Shown here in pieces: positions 34,101-43,262 of a stretch of DNA of 64,000 nucleotides (position 1 is the first letter of the stretch; every line of letters starts with the position of its first letter). Location: the NCBI GenBank assembly GCA_963698165.1, contig CAVOPT010000010.1:62001-126000 (forward strand), read 5' to 3'. The translations under genes and the position numbers were made by a program. The DNA is from JAAYUJ01 sp963698165. Lineage in GTDB: Bacteria > Desulfobacterota > Syntrophobacteria > Syntrophobacterales > Syntrophobacteraceae. The notes beneath the pieces were generated by a model. The model was not told the DNA's origin, did no database searches, and saw only the letters and a program-made list of their open reading frames with translations.

Positions 34101-35633
34101 GTAACCCTTCAGGGGGTACGTAGTTTTTTCGTCGGGCACGCACTATTAACGGGACAACTCGAAGGTTTTCGTGTATGGGAGAATGAAAGATTGAACATGA
34201 GGCGAAAAGCGAGTCGAGTTGGAGCGTGCCAGGATGTCTTTGCAGGATCTTCCACAGGGTTTGCCAATCAGCGAAGAGGACTGGAAACAGACGCCTCCCG
34301 CCGTACGGGCTTTGGTCCTGCAACAATATGAACTTCTGGTGAAATTGGTCAAGCGCGTGGAGGAACTCGAAGCCAGGCTTGGTCAGAATTCTCAGAACTC
34401 GAGCCGCCCTCCATCGTCGGACTCCCCGTATCAGAGAGATAAGCGAGAACCCAAGGGAACGGGCAAACCCGGTGCAAAGAAGGGCCACAAAGGGCATCAA
34501 CAGAGGCTTTTGACGCCGACTGAAGTCATCCCGATACCACCGAAACCATGCGAGTGCGGGTGTCGGGAATTTGGGAACCTGAGAGTATTCTACACCCATC
34601 AACATATTGAGCTTCCCGAAATCGAGATGCAGATCACCCATTTTGCCCTTCAGGAAGGGGAGTGCACGGGTTGCGGAAGGACCTGCAAGGGAGTCGTGCC
34701 GCAGGGGTTCCAGGTTGGATACGGGGTTCGGCTTACCGGACTCATTGGAGAGTTGAGCGCCAGCCAGCGCAGCAGTCGAAGCGCCGTGAAAGAATTCTGT
34801 CAGTCGGTGTTGGGTATTGCGATCAGCTCTGGTGGAATTCAGCGTTGCGTCGACCGTGTTTCCGAAGCGATTCTTCCCTACTATGTGGCAATCGCCGAGA
34901 GAGCACGCAGCGCCATGGTCAACTACATCGACGAGACCTCCTGGTACCAGCATGGAGTCCTTGCCTGGTTGTGGGTGATGGTGAATCCCTCGGTGGCCTT
35001 CTACAGTATCAAGGCCAGCCGGTCGAAAAAGGCTTTCGAAGAGTTGATCGAGCACTGGGCGGGCATTCTGGTAAGCGATGGCTACGGAGTTTATCGCAAG
35101 TGGGTGAATCAAAGACAGACCTGTTTGGCCCATTTCATCCGCAAAGCCTTGGGGTTTGCCGAGAGAAAAGATCAGGTGGTCGCTCGCTTTGGTGAGCGAG
35201 TTGCCTCCGAACTTCGTCGCCTCATTCACTGGGCCAATGCGCCTCCGACCCAAGGAGAGATCTCCACATGGTATGCCCGAATGTGTCATCTGATCGCCTC
35301 TCACGGGGACCGAAAAGATGAGGTGGGCCGGCTCGCCAGGCAACTGGACCGGGAGATGGCAAATCTTTGGGTCTTTCTGCTTGAAGACGGCGTCGACCCC
35401 ACCAACAACCGAGCGGAGAGAGCGCTTCGCTTTGCCGTCCTGTGGCGCCGAATGATGCAGGGAAGCTTCAACGAAAAGGGGGACCGTTGGGTGGAGAGGG
35501 TACTCTCCCTGAGGGAAACCTGCCGCCTCCGAAGTCTTCCAACATATCCCGTCTTGGTTGAAGCACTCACCTGCTCTTTCCAAAGCAAGCCCCCCGATCT
35601 CTCATGGATTTAGATGCCCCCCTGAACACATAC
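34101..35633 (+). mobile_element. IS66-family (ISBst12-like) insertion sequence, copy 1
   Basis: A 1533-bp element with one transposase gene, flanked by the 8-bp duplication AATATATG (34093-34100 and 35634-35641), the size made by IS66-family elements. Ends begin GTAACCCTTCAGGGGG and, inverted, GTATGTGTTCAGGGGG. The lack of tnpA/tnpB-type accessory genes fits the ISBst12 subgroup. It interrupts the Cache gene. Confidence 0.92.
34234..35613 (+). CDS. IS66-family transposase
   Basis: A 459-residue transposase (the frame is open from a TTG at 34219). An N-terminal coiled coil with leucines (about 15-50) and the NSQNSSRPPSSDSP linker typical of IS66 come first, then a zinc ribbon (CECGC and CTGCGRTC), and the DDE catalytic core with IDETSW, VSDGYG and NNRAER. 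It appears intact. Confidence 0.92.
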   Translation: MSLQDLPQGLPISEEDWKQTPPAVRALVLQQYELLVKLVKRVEELEARLGQNSQNSSRPPSSDSPYQRDKREPKGTGKPGAKKGHKGHQQRLLTPTEVIPIPPKPCECGCREFGNLRVFYTHQHIELPEIEMQITHFALQEGECTGCGRTCKGVVPQGFQVGYGVRLTGLIGELSASQRSSRSAVKEFCQSVLGIAISSGGIQRCVDRVSEAILPYYVAIAERARSAMVNYIDETSWYQHGVLAWLWVMVNPSVAFYSIKASRSKKAFEELIEHWAGILVSDGYGVYRKWVNQRQTCLAHFIRKALGFAERKDQVVARFGERVASELRRLIHWANAPPTQGEISTWYARMCHLIASHGDRKDEVGRLARQLDREMANLWVFLLEDGVDPTNNRAERALRFAVLWRRMMQGSFNEKGDRWVERVLSLRETCRLRSLPTYPVLVEALTCSFQSKPPDLSWI

Positions 35634-35856
35634 AATATATGTATCCCACACCTGAAGAACTGAAGAAACCTGAGAAGGATCGGATTCTCTCAAAAAAGGT
35701 TACCTACATATACCGAGTGCCCGGCACAGATATGTTCGTGGGTGCGGGCGTTTTCGAATAGAAAAGCTGGTTGCTCTTTTCGCCGACAGGCCGGCCTGCC
35801 TCGTCACAAGAATAGGGTTTCTCATGACTTGTGTTGGGAGAAGCACTATTTTAGGC

Positions 35857-35975
35857 ACCTAACCCTTATAAGGGCATCCACTCAGACACGCAACCACGCC
35901 GGGATATTCGCTAGCATTCTGCTACAGCTCATCGGCGGCATGGTTGCTTGCCGGTGATGCCCTGCGGGCGGCTCC
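35857..35975 (+). other. attC site 11
   Basis: R'' ACCTAAC (35857-35863) exactly complements the cassette start GTTAGGT at 33606, so the IS-split Cache gene is one cassette. Long stem GGGCATC..GCAACCACGCC / GGCATGGTTGC..GATGCCC. R' is degenerate. It shares CTAACCCTTATAAGG with attC site 17. Confidence 0.8.
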
Positions 35976-36105
35976 GCCCCCGCTGGCACTCGGGCCTGCA
36001 ATGAATTGAAGCCCTCGTGACCAGGGGGGTTCCGCTCAACTCGCCATTGTGCGGAACCTACCGATCACCCTCACAGGCTCATGTTCCCTTGAAGAGGAGA
36101 GATCC

Positions 36106-36372
36106 ATGCCGACCATTTCGATGTTCTATGGGATCATCATACGGATGTACTTCGCTCCGGGTGAGCACGGACCGCCCCATTTCCATGCCTACTATGCGGA
36201 ACACAAAGCCACTGTGGATATTCGTTCCTGCGAAGTGATGGAAGGCGACCTTCCTGGAAAACAGACGAAACTTGTCCTGGCATGGGCGGAACTGCATCAG
36301 GACGAGTTAATGGCCGACTGGAGATTGGTGATGAATGGGGAAGAGCCATTCAAGATTCAACCTCTCCAATAA
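36106..36372 (+). CDS. cassette 12: DUF4160 protein
   Basis: An 88-residue DUF4160 protein with the family hallmarks IIIRMYFAPGEHGPPHFHAYYAE and DWRLVMNGEEPFKI. DUF4160 and DUF2442 are usually adjacent and are thought to form a toxin-antitoxin-like pair; the activity is not established. ATG 36106 with AGGAGAG. Confidence 0.82.
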   Translation: MPTISMFYGIIIRMYFAPGEHGPPHFHAYYAEHKATVDIRSCEVMEGDLPGKQTKLVLAWAELHQDELMADWRLVMNGEEPFKIQPLQ

Positions 36373-36383
36373 GGAGCAAAGCA

Positions 36384-36686
36384 ATGTATCCATCAGTGAA
36401 GGAAGTTACAGCCGGTAGCGACTATATGCTTTCAGTAGTCTTCGACAACGGCGAGCACGGTGTCCTAGACATGAAGGAGTTTCTGGACTTCGGCGTTTTT
36501 CAGCGGATTAGAAATCAGGATGCTTTCAAACGGGTTCGAGTAGCATTCGACACTATTGAATGGGACTGTGGGGTTGATCTTGATCCTGAGTTCGTCTACG
36601 CAAGGTGCACGGGCGCCGGGACCCCACAACCATGCGCTCAAGCCGAGCACCAACCCCATGAGCGTTTTGGGGAGTCCCAAGCGTGA
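36384..36686 (+). CDS. cassette 12: DUF2442 protein
   Basis: A 100-residue frame whose first 75 residues match DUF2442 (VVFDNGEHGVLDMKEFLDFGVF, DPEFVYARC). The last 25 residues are read from the attC, so the natural C-terminus was probably replaced on cassette formation. ATG 36384 with AAGGAG, 11 bp after the DUF4160 gene. Confidence 0.8.
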   Translation: MYPSVKEVTAGSDYMLSVVFDNGEHGVLDMKEFLDFGVFQRIRNQDAFKRVRVAFDTIEWDCGVDLDPEFVYARCTGAGTPQPCAQAEHQPHERFGESQA

Positions 36687-36724
36687 TTGCTGCGGTTGGT
36701 GGCGGCTTATCTTTTTCGTTAGCA
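36624..36724 (+). other. attC site 12
   Basis: R'' about CCACAAC (36624-36630), R' GTTAGCA (36718-36724). Stem CAAGCCGAGCACCAACC / GGTTGGTGGCGGCTTAT, near-identical to attC site 3. Confidence 0.85.
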
Positions 36725-36808
36725 GGTCTCTCGACACAAGGTTCATCCCTGCTCCAGGAGTATGCTATTGTATTTGAGATTGCAGCGATGAAATGCCGGA
36801 GTTTTCCG

Positions 36809-37042
36809 ATGTTAAACTTTGAGCGCATCACCTTTGACCAAAGCGCAATGGGTGGCAAAGCATGCATTCGTGGCATGCGTGTGACCGTATCCCTTGTTGT
36901 CAATTTGGTTGCCAATGGGATGAGCACAGATGAGATCATCGAAGCATATCCTTACCTGGAGCCTGATGACATTCGCCAAGCACTTCGGTTTGCCGCGTGG
37001 TTGGCTGAAGAAACCGTGCATCCTGTTGAACTGGCCTCATGA
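36809..37042 (+). CDS. cassette 13: DUF433 antitoxin-like protein
   Basis: A 77-residue DUF433 protein (ITFDQSAMGGKACIRGMRVTV, EIIEAYPYLEPDDIRQALRFA), a winged-helix-like DNA-binding fold that serves as antitoxin to DUF5615 toxins. Start 36809 is the family-typical one; ATG 36788 is also in frame. Overlaps the toxin gene by 4 bp. Confidence 0.85.
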   Translation: MLNFERITFDQSAMGGKACIRGMRVTVSLVVNLVANGMSTDEIIEAYPYLEPDDIRQALRFAAWLAEETVHPVELAS

Positions 37043-37416
37043 TGAAGTTTCTGGCTGATATGGGGATTTCACCCAAGACGGTGAGCTTTCTTCGCGATCT
37101 TGGGCATCAGGCAGTGCACCTTCACCAAGAAGGCCTCGGAACGCTGAGCGATTCTGAAATATTGGAAAAAGCCCGCTGCGAGGGAAGCACTGGGCTGACA
37201 CATGACCTTGATTTTGGTGATCTCCTTGCCGCCAGTGGTGCCCGGTTGCCATCAGTCATCATTTTCCGTTTGCGCAATATGCGCCCCGAACGAGCCAACC
37301 TGTATCTCCAGAATATCATCACGCAACATGCAAAAACACTCGATCATGGTGTCATTGCCACAGTTGCCGAAGGGGGTGTGCGCATTCGGCGCCCTCCCTT
37401 GGGGGCTGCCGAGTAG
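37039..37416 (+). CDS. cassette 13: DUF5615 PIN-like toxin
   Basis: A 125-residue DUF5615 protein (MMKFLADMGISPKTVSFLRDLGH, GLTHDLDFGDLLAASG), with the conserved acidic residues Asp8 and the DxDF motif of a PIN-like nuclease fold. With the upstream DUF433 gene it forms a VapBC-like toxin-antitoxin pair. Confidence 0.85.
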   Translation: MMKFLADMGISPKTVSFLRDLGHQAVHLHQEGLGTLSDSEILEKARCEGSTGLTHDLDFGDLLAASGARLPSVIIFRLRNMRPERANLYLQNIITQHAKTLDHGVIATVAEGGVRIRRPPLGAAE

Positions 37417-37472
37417 TGTAAGAAACATACCTTCAGGTATCGAAGGTTGGCAGGCCACACTCGGCCACCAAC

Positions 37473-37560
37473 TGCTAACGATGCAATCAACCGGACGGCG
37501 GGTACAGCGCTGCGCTTGCCATGAGCGCCTCGGCCCGCCGCCGGTTATCGCTGGCGCAGA
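37473..37560 (+). other. attC site 13, right end disturbed
   Basis: R'' TGCTAAC (37473-37479) exactly complements the cassette start GTTAGCA. Stem AATCAACCGGACGGCGGG / CCCGCCGCCGGTTAT is intact, but the expected R' is missing where the IS110 flank begins (GGCGCAG at 37553-37559, repeated at 38759-38765). Confidence 0.8.
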
Positions 37561-38765
37561 TGGTGCACACCGCTTACTCTCTCGTGTGGAATTCTCGGAC
37601 CGACGCGTCGCCGAAGACTTCCTTCAGGACTCACTCCATAGATCCCCGCAGATTCTTCTACTGATCCGTCTCCTCCAACTGTTTAGTGGCTCAGGAATTT
37701 ATCTTGATCGAAAGCCACCTTGTTTTTGAGCATGAAGTAGGCAGCTCGCCCCAGCTTGTGGGCCAGGATCGAGAGAGCTTTTCCCTTTTTGTGTTTTTGG
37801 GCAAGTCGATCGAGGTATTTCTTAGCGGGCTCATTGCTCTTGATGAAGAGCACTGAGGCTTCACTGAACGCCCACTTGAGGTGAGCATTGCCGATCTTCT
37901 TGCCACTGGTCCCGTAGTTTTTCCCATTGGATTCTTTGGCACACTTGACGAGGCGGGCATAGGAGGCAAAGTCCTGGACAGTTTCGAATCGCTGGATGTT
38001 CTCTATTTCATAGAGCATCACCAGGGCAAGGATTCTGCCTACCCCTGGAATGGTTTTGAGCAGATTGTAGGAAAGGGCATCGTGTCCATTGGCGGTCTTT
38101 ATGATCTCCCGCTCCAGAGGGATGAGGATGCGGTCATAGGCTTCGATCATCTCCAGGTCCACTTCCATGTTCTTCTGAACGCTGGGCTGGTCGAATCGAT
38201 CAACGATTCCTTCCCGGTTCTTGGGCTTGGCAATGCGCCCGAGAGGGTCAGGGAGGTTGTACTGGCTTCCGGTGTTCTGGATATGAGCGAAGAGTTCTGC
38301 TCGCTTTCTCACCAGATGATTTCTTCTTCTTAGAAGATCTCTTGTGGCCCGCATCTTGGCGGGATAGACATATGCCTGAGCCAGCATGCCGCCCCTCAAG
38401 AGTACGGCAATCTTATGGGAGTCGATTTTGTCGTTTTTGCTCTTGCCCCTATGGATTGCTTTCATGTAAAGGGCGTGGCCCAGCACGAAGGGGATGTTCT
38501 CTCTGGCATAAAGATCGGCCACCCAGTACCAGGTGAACATGCACTCTGCAGCCACCACGATGTCTTCCCGGTAGGAAGCGATGAACTCGAGGAAAGCCTG
38601 GGGGATCCGTATTCAGGTTTCGGTGTGCCACAGTCTCTCCAGAGCTGTTGAGGATGCACACGCACATCTTCTTTGTGTGCAGATCAATTCCACAGTAATA
38701 CTGGTGCTGTTTGGTGTAGAATCTCATCAGGCTTCCTCCTTCGTTGGTGTTTGATGTTGGCGCAG
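37560..38765 (-). mobile_element. IS110-family insertion, approximate limits
   Basis: Inferred from the IS110 transposase gene and the octamer TGGCGCAG found at both sides (about 37552-37559 and 38758-38765). IS110 elements lack clear terminal repeats, so exact ends are not certain. It lies at the junction between cassette 13 and the Mrr relic and has replaced the normal R' box. Confidence 0.6.
37683..38727 (-). pseudogene. IS110-family transposase with frameshift
   Basis: Start ATG 38727 (with GGAGG) gives RFYTKQHQYYCGIDLHTKK, the DEDD-type N-terminal domain, up to LNTDP. One extra C in a CCCCC run near 38600 shifts the frame; the other frame (38558 to 37683) continues with VVAAECMFTWYWVADLYAREN, the DKIDSHKIA motif and the C-terminal transposase_20 domain (LLKTIPGVGRILA). 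About 347 residues when corrected. Could be inactive or a sequencing error in the C run. Confidence 0.85.
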
Positions 38766-38800
38766 CAAACATACCATCGATTCGAGGAGGCCTTACATAC

Positions 38801-38852
38801 TATCAAAGCGCTCCAGCCGACGCCGGAAAAGCGGCGCGGCTGAGCTCTGATG
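38801..38852 (+). other. attC-like site before the Mrr relic
   Basis: ACTATCAA followed by the stem GCTCCAGCCGACGCCG / CGGCGCGGCTGAGCTC and TGATGTT. The stem is a classic attC stem, but both R boxes are degenerate. The same ACTATCAA start appears at attC site 25. Confidence 0.65.
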
Positions 38853-39718
38853 TTCCCGGCGACTGCGGGGAGCACTCCCTCAGAGAGGCCATCGATTCGC
38901 TCTCGGATGAATTCTCGCTGACCGAGGCCGAGCGAGCCGAATTTCTCGCAAGCGGCCAGCAGGCGATCTTCAATAATCGGGTGGGTTGGGCAAGAACCTA
39001 TCTGAAAAAGGCCGGGCTTCTCGACTCCACTCGGCGGGGTTTCTTTCGCATCACCGACCCCGGCAAGAAGGTTCTCTCCCGAGGGCCAAACTGGATCGAC
39101 GTCAACTTCTTGGAACAGTTCGACGAATTCGTTCAGTTTCGGAGCATCCGAAAGGAAAAGAACCACTCAGAGGAAGCGGGCGTCGCCGAGACAATCAATC
39201 AAACCCCCGAGGAGTCGCTCGAATCGGCATATCAGAAGCTCCGAGAAGGTTTGGCTTCTGAAATCCTTCAAATCACCAAGAGTTGTTCTCCGGCTTTCTT
39301 TGACCAGCTCGTAGTCGACCTTCTCGTCAAAATGTGCTAGGGGGGCTCTCGGCGAGAGGCCGGCCAGGCGTTGGGCAAGTCAGGGAATGGGGGTATCGAC
39401 GGAATTATCAAAGAGGACAAGCTCGGCCTGGACATCATCTACATCCAGGCGAAGCGGCGGGACGGCACCGTCGGCAGGCCGGAGGTCCAGAAGTTCGCCG
39501 GGGCGTTACAGGGCCAGCGTGCCAGAAAAGGCATTTTCATAACCACCTCGGCCTTCACAAAGGATGCAACCGACTACGCCACCCTCATCGAAACCAAGAT
39601 CATACTTATCGACGGTGCGCGGCTCACCGAACTCATGATCGACCACGGGGTTGGGGTAGCCACGCAGGCCATCTACGAGATCAAGAGAATCGATTCAGAC
39701 TACTTCACCGAAGGGTAA
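38853..39718 (+). pseudogene. Mrr-type restriction endonuclease, truncated and with in-frame TAG
   Basis: The frame has the Mrr N-terminal winged-helix domain (CGEHSLREAIDSLSDEF, NNRVGWARTYLKKAGLL) and the Mrr catalytic domain (GNGGIDGIIKEDKLGLD, IYIQAKRRDGTVGRPEVQKF, IFITTSAFTK) with Asp and QxK residues intact. An in-frame TAG at 39338-39340 sits in KMC[TAG]GGSRRE where relatives read KMGYGGSRRE. The first about 20 residues of Mrr are missing and replaced by attC and IS-flank sequence, although the frame stays open back to 38744. Mrr cuts methylated DNA. A double-lesion relic. Confidence 0.85.
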
Positions 39719-39722
39719 AGGA

Positions 39723-39799
39723 GGCCCATAAAGGGCTGCACGGCGGATTGGCTCCAGCGCTGGCGCGCTTCCGCCAACCGTTGAGCACTGCCGTTGGGG
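39723..39799 (+). other. attC site 14
   Basis: R' GTTGGGG (39793-39799) with a stem GGCGGATTGGC / CGCCAACCGTT; R'' is degenerate (around GCCCATAAA). Confidence 0.65.
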
Positions 39800-39870
39800 T
39801 GCGTATCGGTACAAGCCAGAGCATATATGAAGTGGTTCTTGTACGGAGCAGGGACATGGAATGCGAGATC

Positions 39871-40206
39871 TCAAAGATGAGCACATTCAGAAAGCGCTTT
39901 TTCCACCCACTGATTCAAGCTCATACCAGATGCCTCGGCAGCAGAGACAATATCTGCATGCAAATCAGGGGAAATCCTGACGTTGAATTTCCCGGAAAAG
40001 CGTTTGTAGGGAGCAATCCCACGTTCCTCGCATGCTTGAAGGTATATTCTAAGGGACGTCCTTCCTTCACGCAGCAAACCTTCCACGTCAGCAGCGTAAA
40101 AGTCGGCACTCCCCGAAAAACTAAGGAACTCCCCGCGAAACATGGCAATCTCGGGGTCAAAAGTAATAACGGCTTTGTGTTCATCGATTTCCATAATGTT
40201 CTTCAT
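39871..40206 (-). CDS. hicB: cassette 15: HicB antitoxin
   Basis: A 111-residue HicB: partial RNase H-like fold (MEIDEHKAVITFDPEIAMFRGEF, GSADFYAADVEGLLREG) followed by a C-terminal DNA-binding ribbon-helix-helix (FNVRISPDLHADIVSAAEASGMSLNQWVEKAL). ATG 40206 overlaps the hicA stop (ATGA). It neutralises HicA and represses the operon. Transcribed against the array direction, so it relies on its own promoter. Confidence 0.9.
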   Translation of the reverse strand: MKNIMEIDEHKAVITFDPEIAMFRGEFLSFSGSADFYAADVEGLLREGRTSLRIYLQACEERGIAPYKRFSGKFNVRISPDLHADIVSAAEASGMSLNQWVEKALSECAHL

Positions 40207-40457
40207 GGCTTTACTCCATGCTGTTCCAACCATCTGCGGATATTGGCCACAGCTCCCTTATCTGTATCGGGCCTCGGATGGGGCCGGTGGTACACTCGGA
40301 CCTGCCCGAACAAAAAGACCTCCACACGAGAGTTCTCTCGTTCCTTGATCTCCGCGCCCAACTCTCGGAATAGTGACAGAACATCATCCCAACGGATGTT
40401 ACCGGAGGCAGGACGAGAATAAATCAACTCCAGTGTGCGTTTGTGCTTTAGTTTCAT
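40203..40457 (-). CDS. hicA: cassette 15: HicA toxin
   Basis: An 84-residue HicA mRNA interferase with the dsRNA-binding-like fold (KRTLELIYSRPASGNIRWDD, RVEVFLFGQVRVYHRPH with the catalytic His). First gene of the operon. Its ATG at 40457 lies about one base after the predicted transcription start, so the message may be leaderless. Confidence 0.9.
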   Translation of the reverse strand: MKLKHKRTLELIYSRPASGNIRWDDVLSLFRELGAEIKERENSRVEVFLFGQVRVYHRPHPRPDTDKGAVANIRRWLEQHGVKP

Positions 40458-40464
40458 GTTCAGT

Positions 40465-40493
40465 ATAGTACTACCTATTAGTACTAGTATCAA
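40465..40493 (-). promoter_or_regulatory. hicAB promoter with palindromic operator
   Basis: On the minus strand, TTGATA (40493-40488) and TACTAT (40470-40465) are 17 bp apart. A 21-bp palindrome TAGTAC-N9-GTACTA (40466-40486) fills the spacer and -10, an ideal operator for the HicB ribbon-helix-helix domain. Confidence 0.75.
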
Positions 40494-40518
40494 GCCAGAA
40501 TTCTCCTTGACGCAAATG

Positions 40519-40628
40519 GCCCAACCAAGGCATGCACCCGCCGCCGAACCACGTGTTCTTTCAAAGGAACGTACTGCAATCTCAGAACTTTTAGCACTTC
40601 GCGGCGCGGGTGATGCCCGTCGTTGGCA
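40519..40628 (+). other. attC site 15
   Basis: R'' GCCCAAC (40519-40525), R' GTTGGCA (40622-40628). Stem GCATGCACCCGCCGCCGAA / TTCGCGGCGCGGGTGATGC. R'' is one base off the complement of GTTGGGG. Confidence 0.88.
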
Positions 40629-40764
40629 CATTATCTCGGCAAGCTGAATCTATCCCAGATAGACCTGACAAAATTACCCTGTTTAAATGGGAACTATATA
40701 GGGGTTGCCAAGGGAAATGAAGGAGTAGCAGGGGCGGCTTGATAAGCTGGTTTAAGGAGGCTTT

Positions 40765-43262
40765 ATGAGAGCTATTTTCATAAGCCATGGTAGTAAGGAC
40801 GCGCGGGACGCGCAGGACGCGCGGGACATGGCGGTGTGGCTGCGCCAGCAGGGTTACGAGTCGCTGTTTCTCGACGTCGATCCGGAAGCGGGGCTCGTCG
40901 CGGGGAAGGATTGGGAACATCAGCTGTATGTTCGGCTTCGTGGCTGCCGCGCAGTCATCGTGCTGTGCAGCCAGCATTCCATGAGCTCACGCACGCACGC
41001 GCGCTCGGCAAGGACGTGTTTCCGGTGAACATTGATGACTGCAAGGTGCACAATATCTTGACCGGACCTCAGCTCGTGGATCTCGAGGCGGACGCGGAGC
41101 GGGCGCACGCAGCGTTGCTGCGGGGGCTGCGGCAGGTGCTGGGCTAGCGCGATCTGAAGGGCTGGGATCGCACGTGCTCGCCTTACCCAGGTTTGCCGGT
41201 GTTTCAAGAGAGCGACGCGCCGGTGTTCTTCGGTCGCGACGCGCTGATAAAGGACATCATGGCTTGGCTCAATCGCCTGAATCGCTTAGGCGGAGCCAGG
41301 TTGGGCTTGATGCTCGGCGCGTCGGGTTGCGGTAAGTCGTCGCTGCTCCGCGCAGGCGTGCTGCCGCTGTTGCGCCAGCAGCCGGCGGATTGGTTGGTCA
41401 TCGAGCCATTTCGTCCCTTGTGCGACCCGTGGGGCGAGCTGATCGGCGCGGTCCGGAAGTCTTGCGACCGTCTGCAATTGGCAAGCACCGAACTCGTGAG
41501 CGAGCTGCGACTCGCCGCGGAGCAGTCAAAGCGGGCCTGCGGGGCTTTCCTGAGACTTCTATCGACCTTACGCAAAGACGCGAAGCAGCCCGGCGCGCTG
41601 TGCCTCGTGATCATCGATCAGCTCGAAGAAGTGCTCGAAAGCAAACCCGATGAGCCTGCTGGTTGCTTTGCGGCGTTCCTGCGCGCCGCGCTGGAGTCGG
41701 CGGATACGCCGCTGATGGTGCTGGGCACCATTCGTTCGGACCTCTTGGCTCACTTTCAGCTGCACCCGCTCGGTCAAGCGGCGTTCGATCAGATGGCGAT
41801 CGGCCCTTTGACGCTGCAAGGCTTCATGCAAGCCATCGAGGAGTCTGCGCGCGTCGCCGAGATCACGCTGGAGAGCGGTCTATCGAGCCAAATGGTGGCC
41901 GACACCGGCACGGAAGACGCGCTTCCTCTGCTGGCGTTTACGCTGCGCGAGCTGTGGGAGCGCTACACCCACAACGGGCACCTTTCGCTCGACGAGTACC
42001 GCCGCGAGCTCGGCGGGCTGCAAGGCTCGCTGGCACGCGCGGCCGAGACCGTGTTGGGCGCTCGGCGACTGCGGCGAGGTGAAGAGGAGGCGCTGCGCCG
42101 CGCTTTCCTGGCCCTGGTCCGCGTCAACGAAGACGGAAAATACGTTCGCCGGCAGGCCCTCTGGTCCGAGCTTCCATCGGAGAGCCACGACCTCTTACGT
42201 CGCTTCCTCGAAAAACGTTTGCTGGTGTCGCGCGAGCGCAACGGGGAAAGCATGCTGGAGGTCGCGCACGAAGCCCTGTTTCGTGCCTGGGACAAGCTCA
42301 GGATTTGGCTCGACGAGGACGCCGCTTCGCTCCGCGTGCAAGAGGGCATTCGCGGCGCCGCCGCCGAGTGGGACGGCGCGGGCAGAGACGACGGGCTGCT
42401 CCTGCATCGCGGCTCGCGACTGGAAGCGGCCGAGCTACTGCGTACAGACGAACGCTTCAGCCTGAGCGCGATCGAGCGCGCTTACCTCGATGCGTGCACT
42501 CAGCTTCGCGACGGCGACCGCGCACAGAGGGACCTTTATGCTTCGCTCATCCTGCTGAGTCAGCAATACATCCAGAACGCCCAGTACGAGCTCGCTCTGT
42601 CTTGGCTCTGGCAATGTCCAGAGAGCCTTCGTAACTGGGAGTGGGGGTACTTGGTGCGCCTCGCGTACCTGGAGCTACCGGCGATAGTGTTGGGCTCCTT
42701 TTCCTGGGACACGCCGGTGACACCCGTAGAGGCACCCACATCATTCGATGTCTTCGATTGGCATTGGTCGACGGGGGCGAGTCCGAGCAACGTGCGCGTG
42801 CGACCCTCGTTTGGAGACCTCGCGTTCAGTCGCGATGGCAAATGGTTCGTGTTGCGTGAGGAGCATCCGAAAGATTCGCGCATCGCCCGTATTTTCGACG
42901 CAGCGACGGGCCAGGAAGTACGGGCCTTGCCGCCGCACACGGATGAAGTCCGCAATGCGTCGTTTAGCTACGACGGCGAGCGCCTGGCTACTGCGGCGGG
43001 AAAGGATGCGTACGTTTGGGATCGCCAGAGCGGTCGGCTGCTGGCAACGCTCCGCGGCCACAGCAATGACGTGTGGGCGGTCGTATTCAGTCCGGATGGC
43101 AAGCGCCTGCTCACGGCGAATGACGACGACTCAGCGCGGATTTGGGATGCGGCGAGCGGTCGCGAGCTAGTCACTCTGCGACGGGCTTCGACCCAGACCA
43201 TTCTGTGGGAGAAGACAGATTCATTACCTTTGGTGTCTCTGAAAGAGGTAGATTGTTGGTAG
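40765..43262 (+). pseudogene. cassette 16: TIR-STAND NTPase-WD40 protein, decayed
   Basis: Once one large protein. The TIR start (IFISHGSKDA, RGCRAVIVLCSQHS) begins at ATG 40765 with AAGGAGG; a short deletion near 40985 shifts the frame to HELTHARALGKDVFPVNI. An in-frame TAG (41145-41147) follows GLRQVLG. The same frame then encodes an nSTAND NTPase: SPYPGLPVF, VFFGRDALI, Walker A GASGCGKSSLL, Walker B LVIIDQLEEV, and a helical sensor region. WD40 repeats follow (LRGHSNDVWAVVFSPDGKRLLTANDD) and are cut off at about 43185, where a BrnT toxin fragment is joined. TIR-STAND proteins are known anti-phage ATPases; this copy is broken, though the STAND part alone is 690 residues. Confidence 0.85.

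Larger units (their letters stand above)
33741..35761 (+). pseudogene. cassette 11: secreted Cache-domain protein, broken by TAG and an IS66-family insertion
   Basis: The reading frame encodes a signal peptide (MKNLATTTLVVLIGIVFAAS), then a single-Cache domain. An in-frame TAG at 33927-33929 falls where related proteins usually have a Trp (DGKFV[TAG]KDSYVFVMD). The frame continues through FAGTHLTHPLRPELVGKN to GWVEYM and is then cut by an IS at 34101-35633. After the IS it resumes as YPTPEELKKPEKDRILSKK and FVGAGVFE with a TAG stop (35759-35761). Small Cache proteins are periplasmic ligand sensors. Both lesions must have been acquired by this copy or its source. Confidence 0.85.

Noticed and set aside
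39334..40422. 362-codon open frame overlapping Mrr and hicAB
   Set aside because: It crosses an attC and two real genes in other frames; translation is low complexity.
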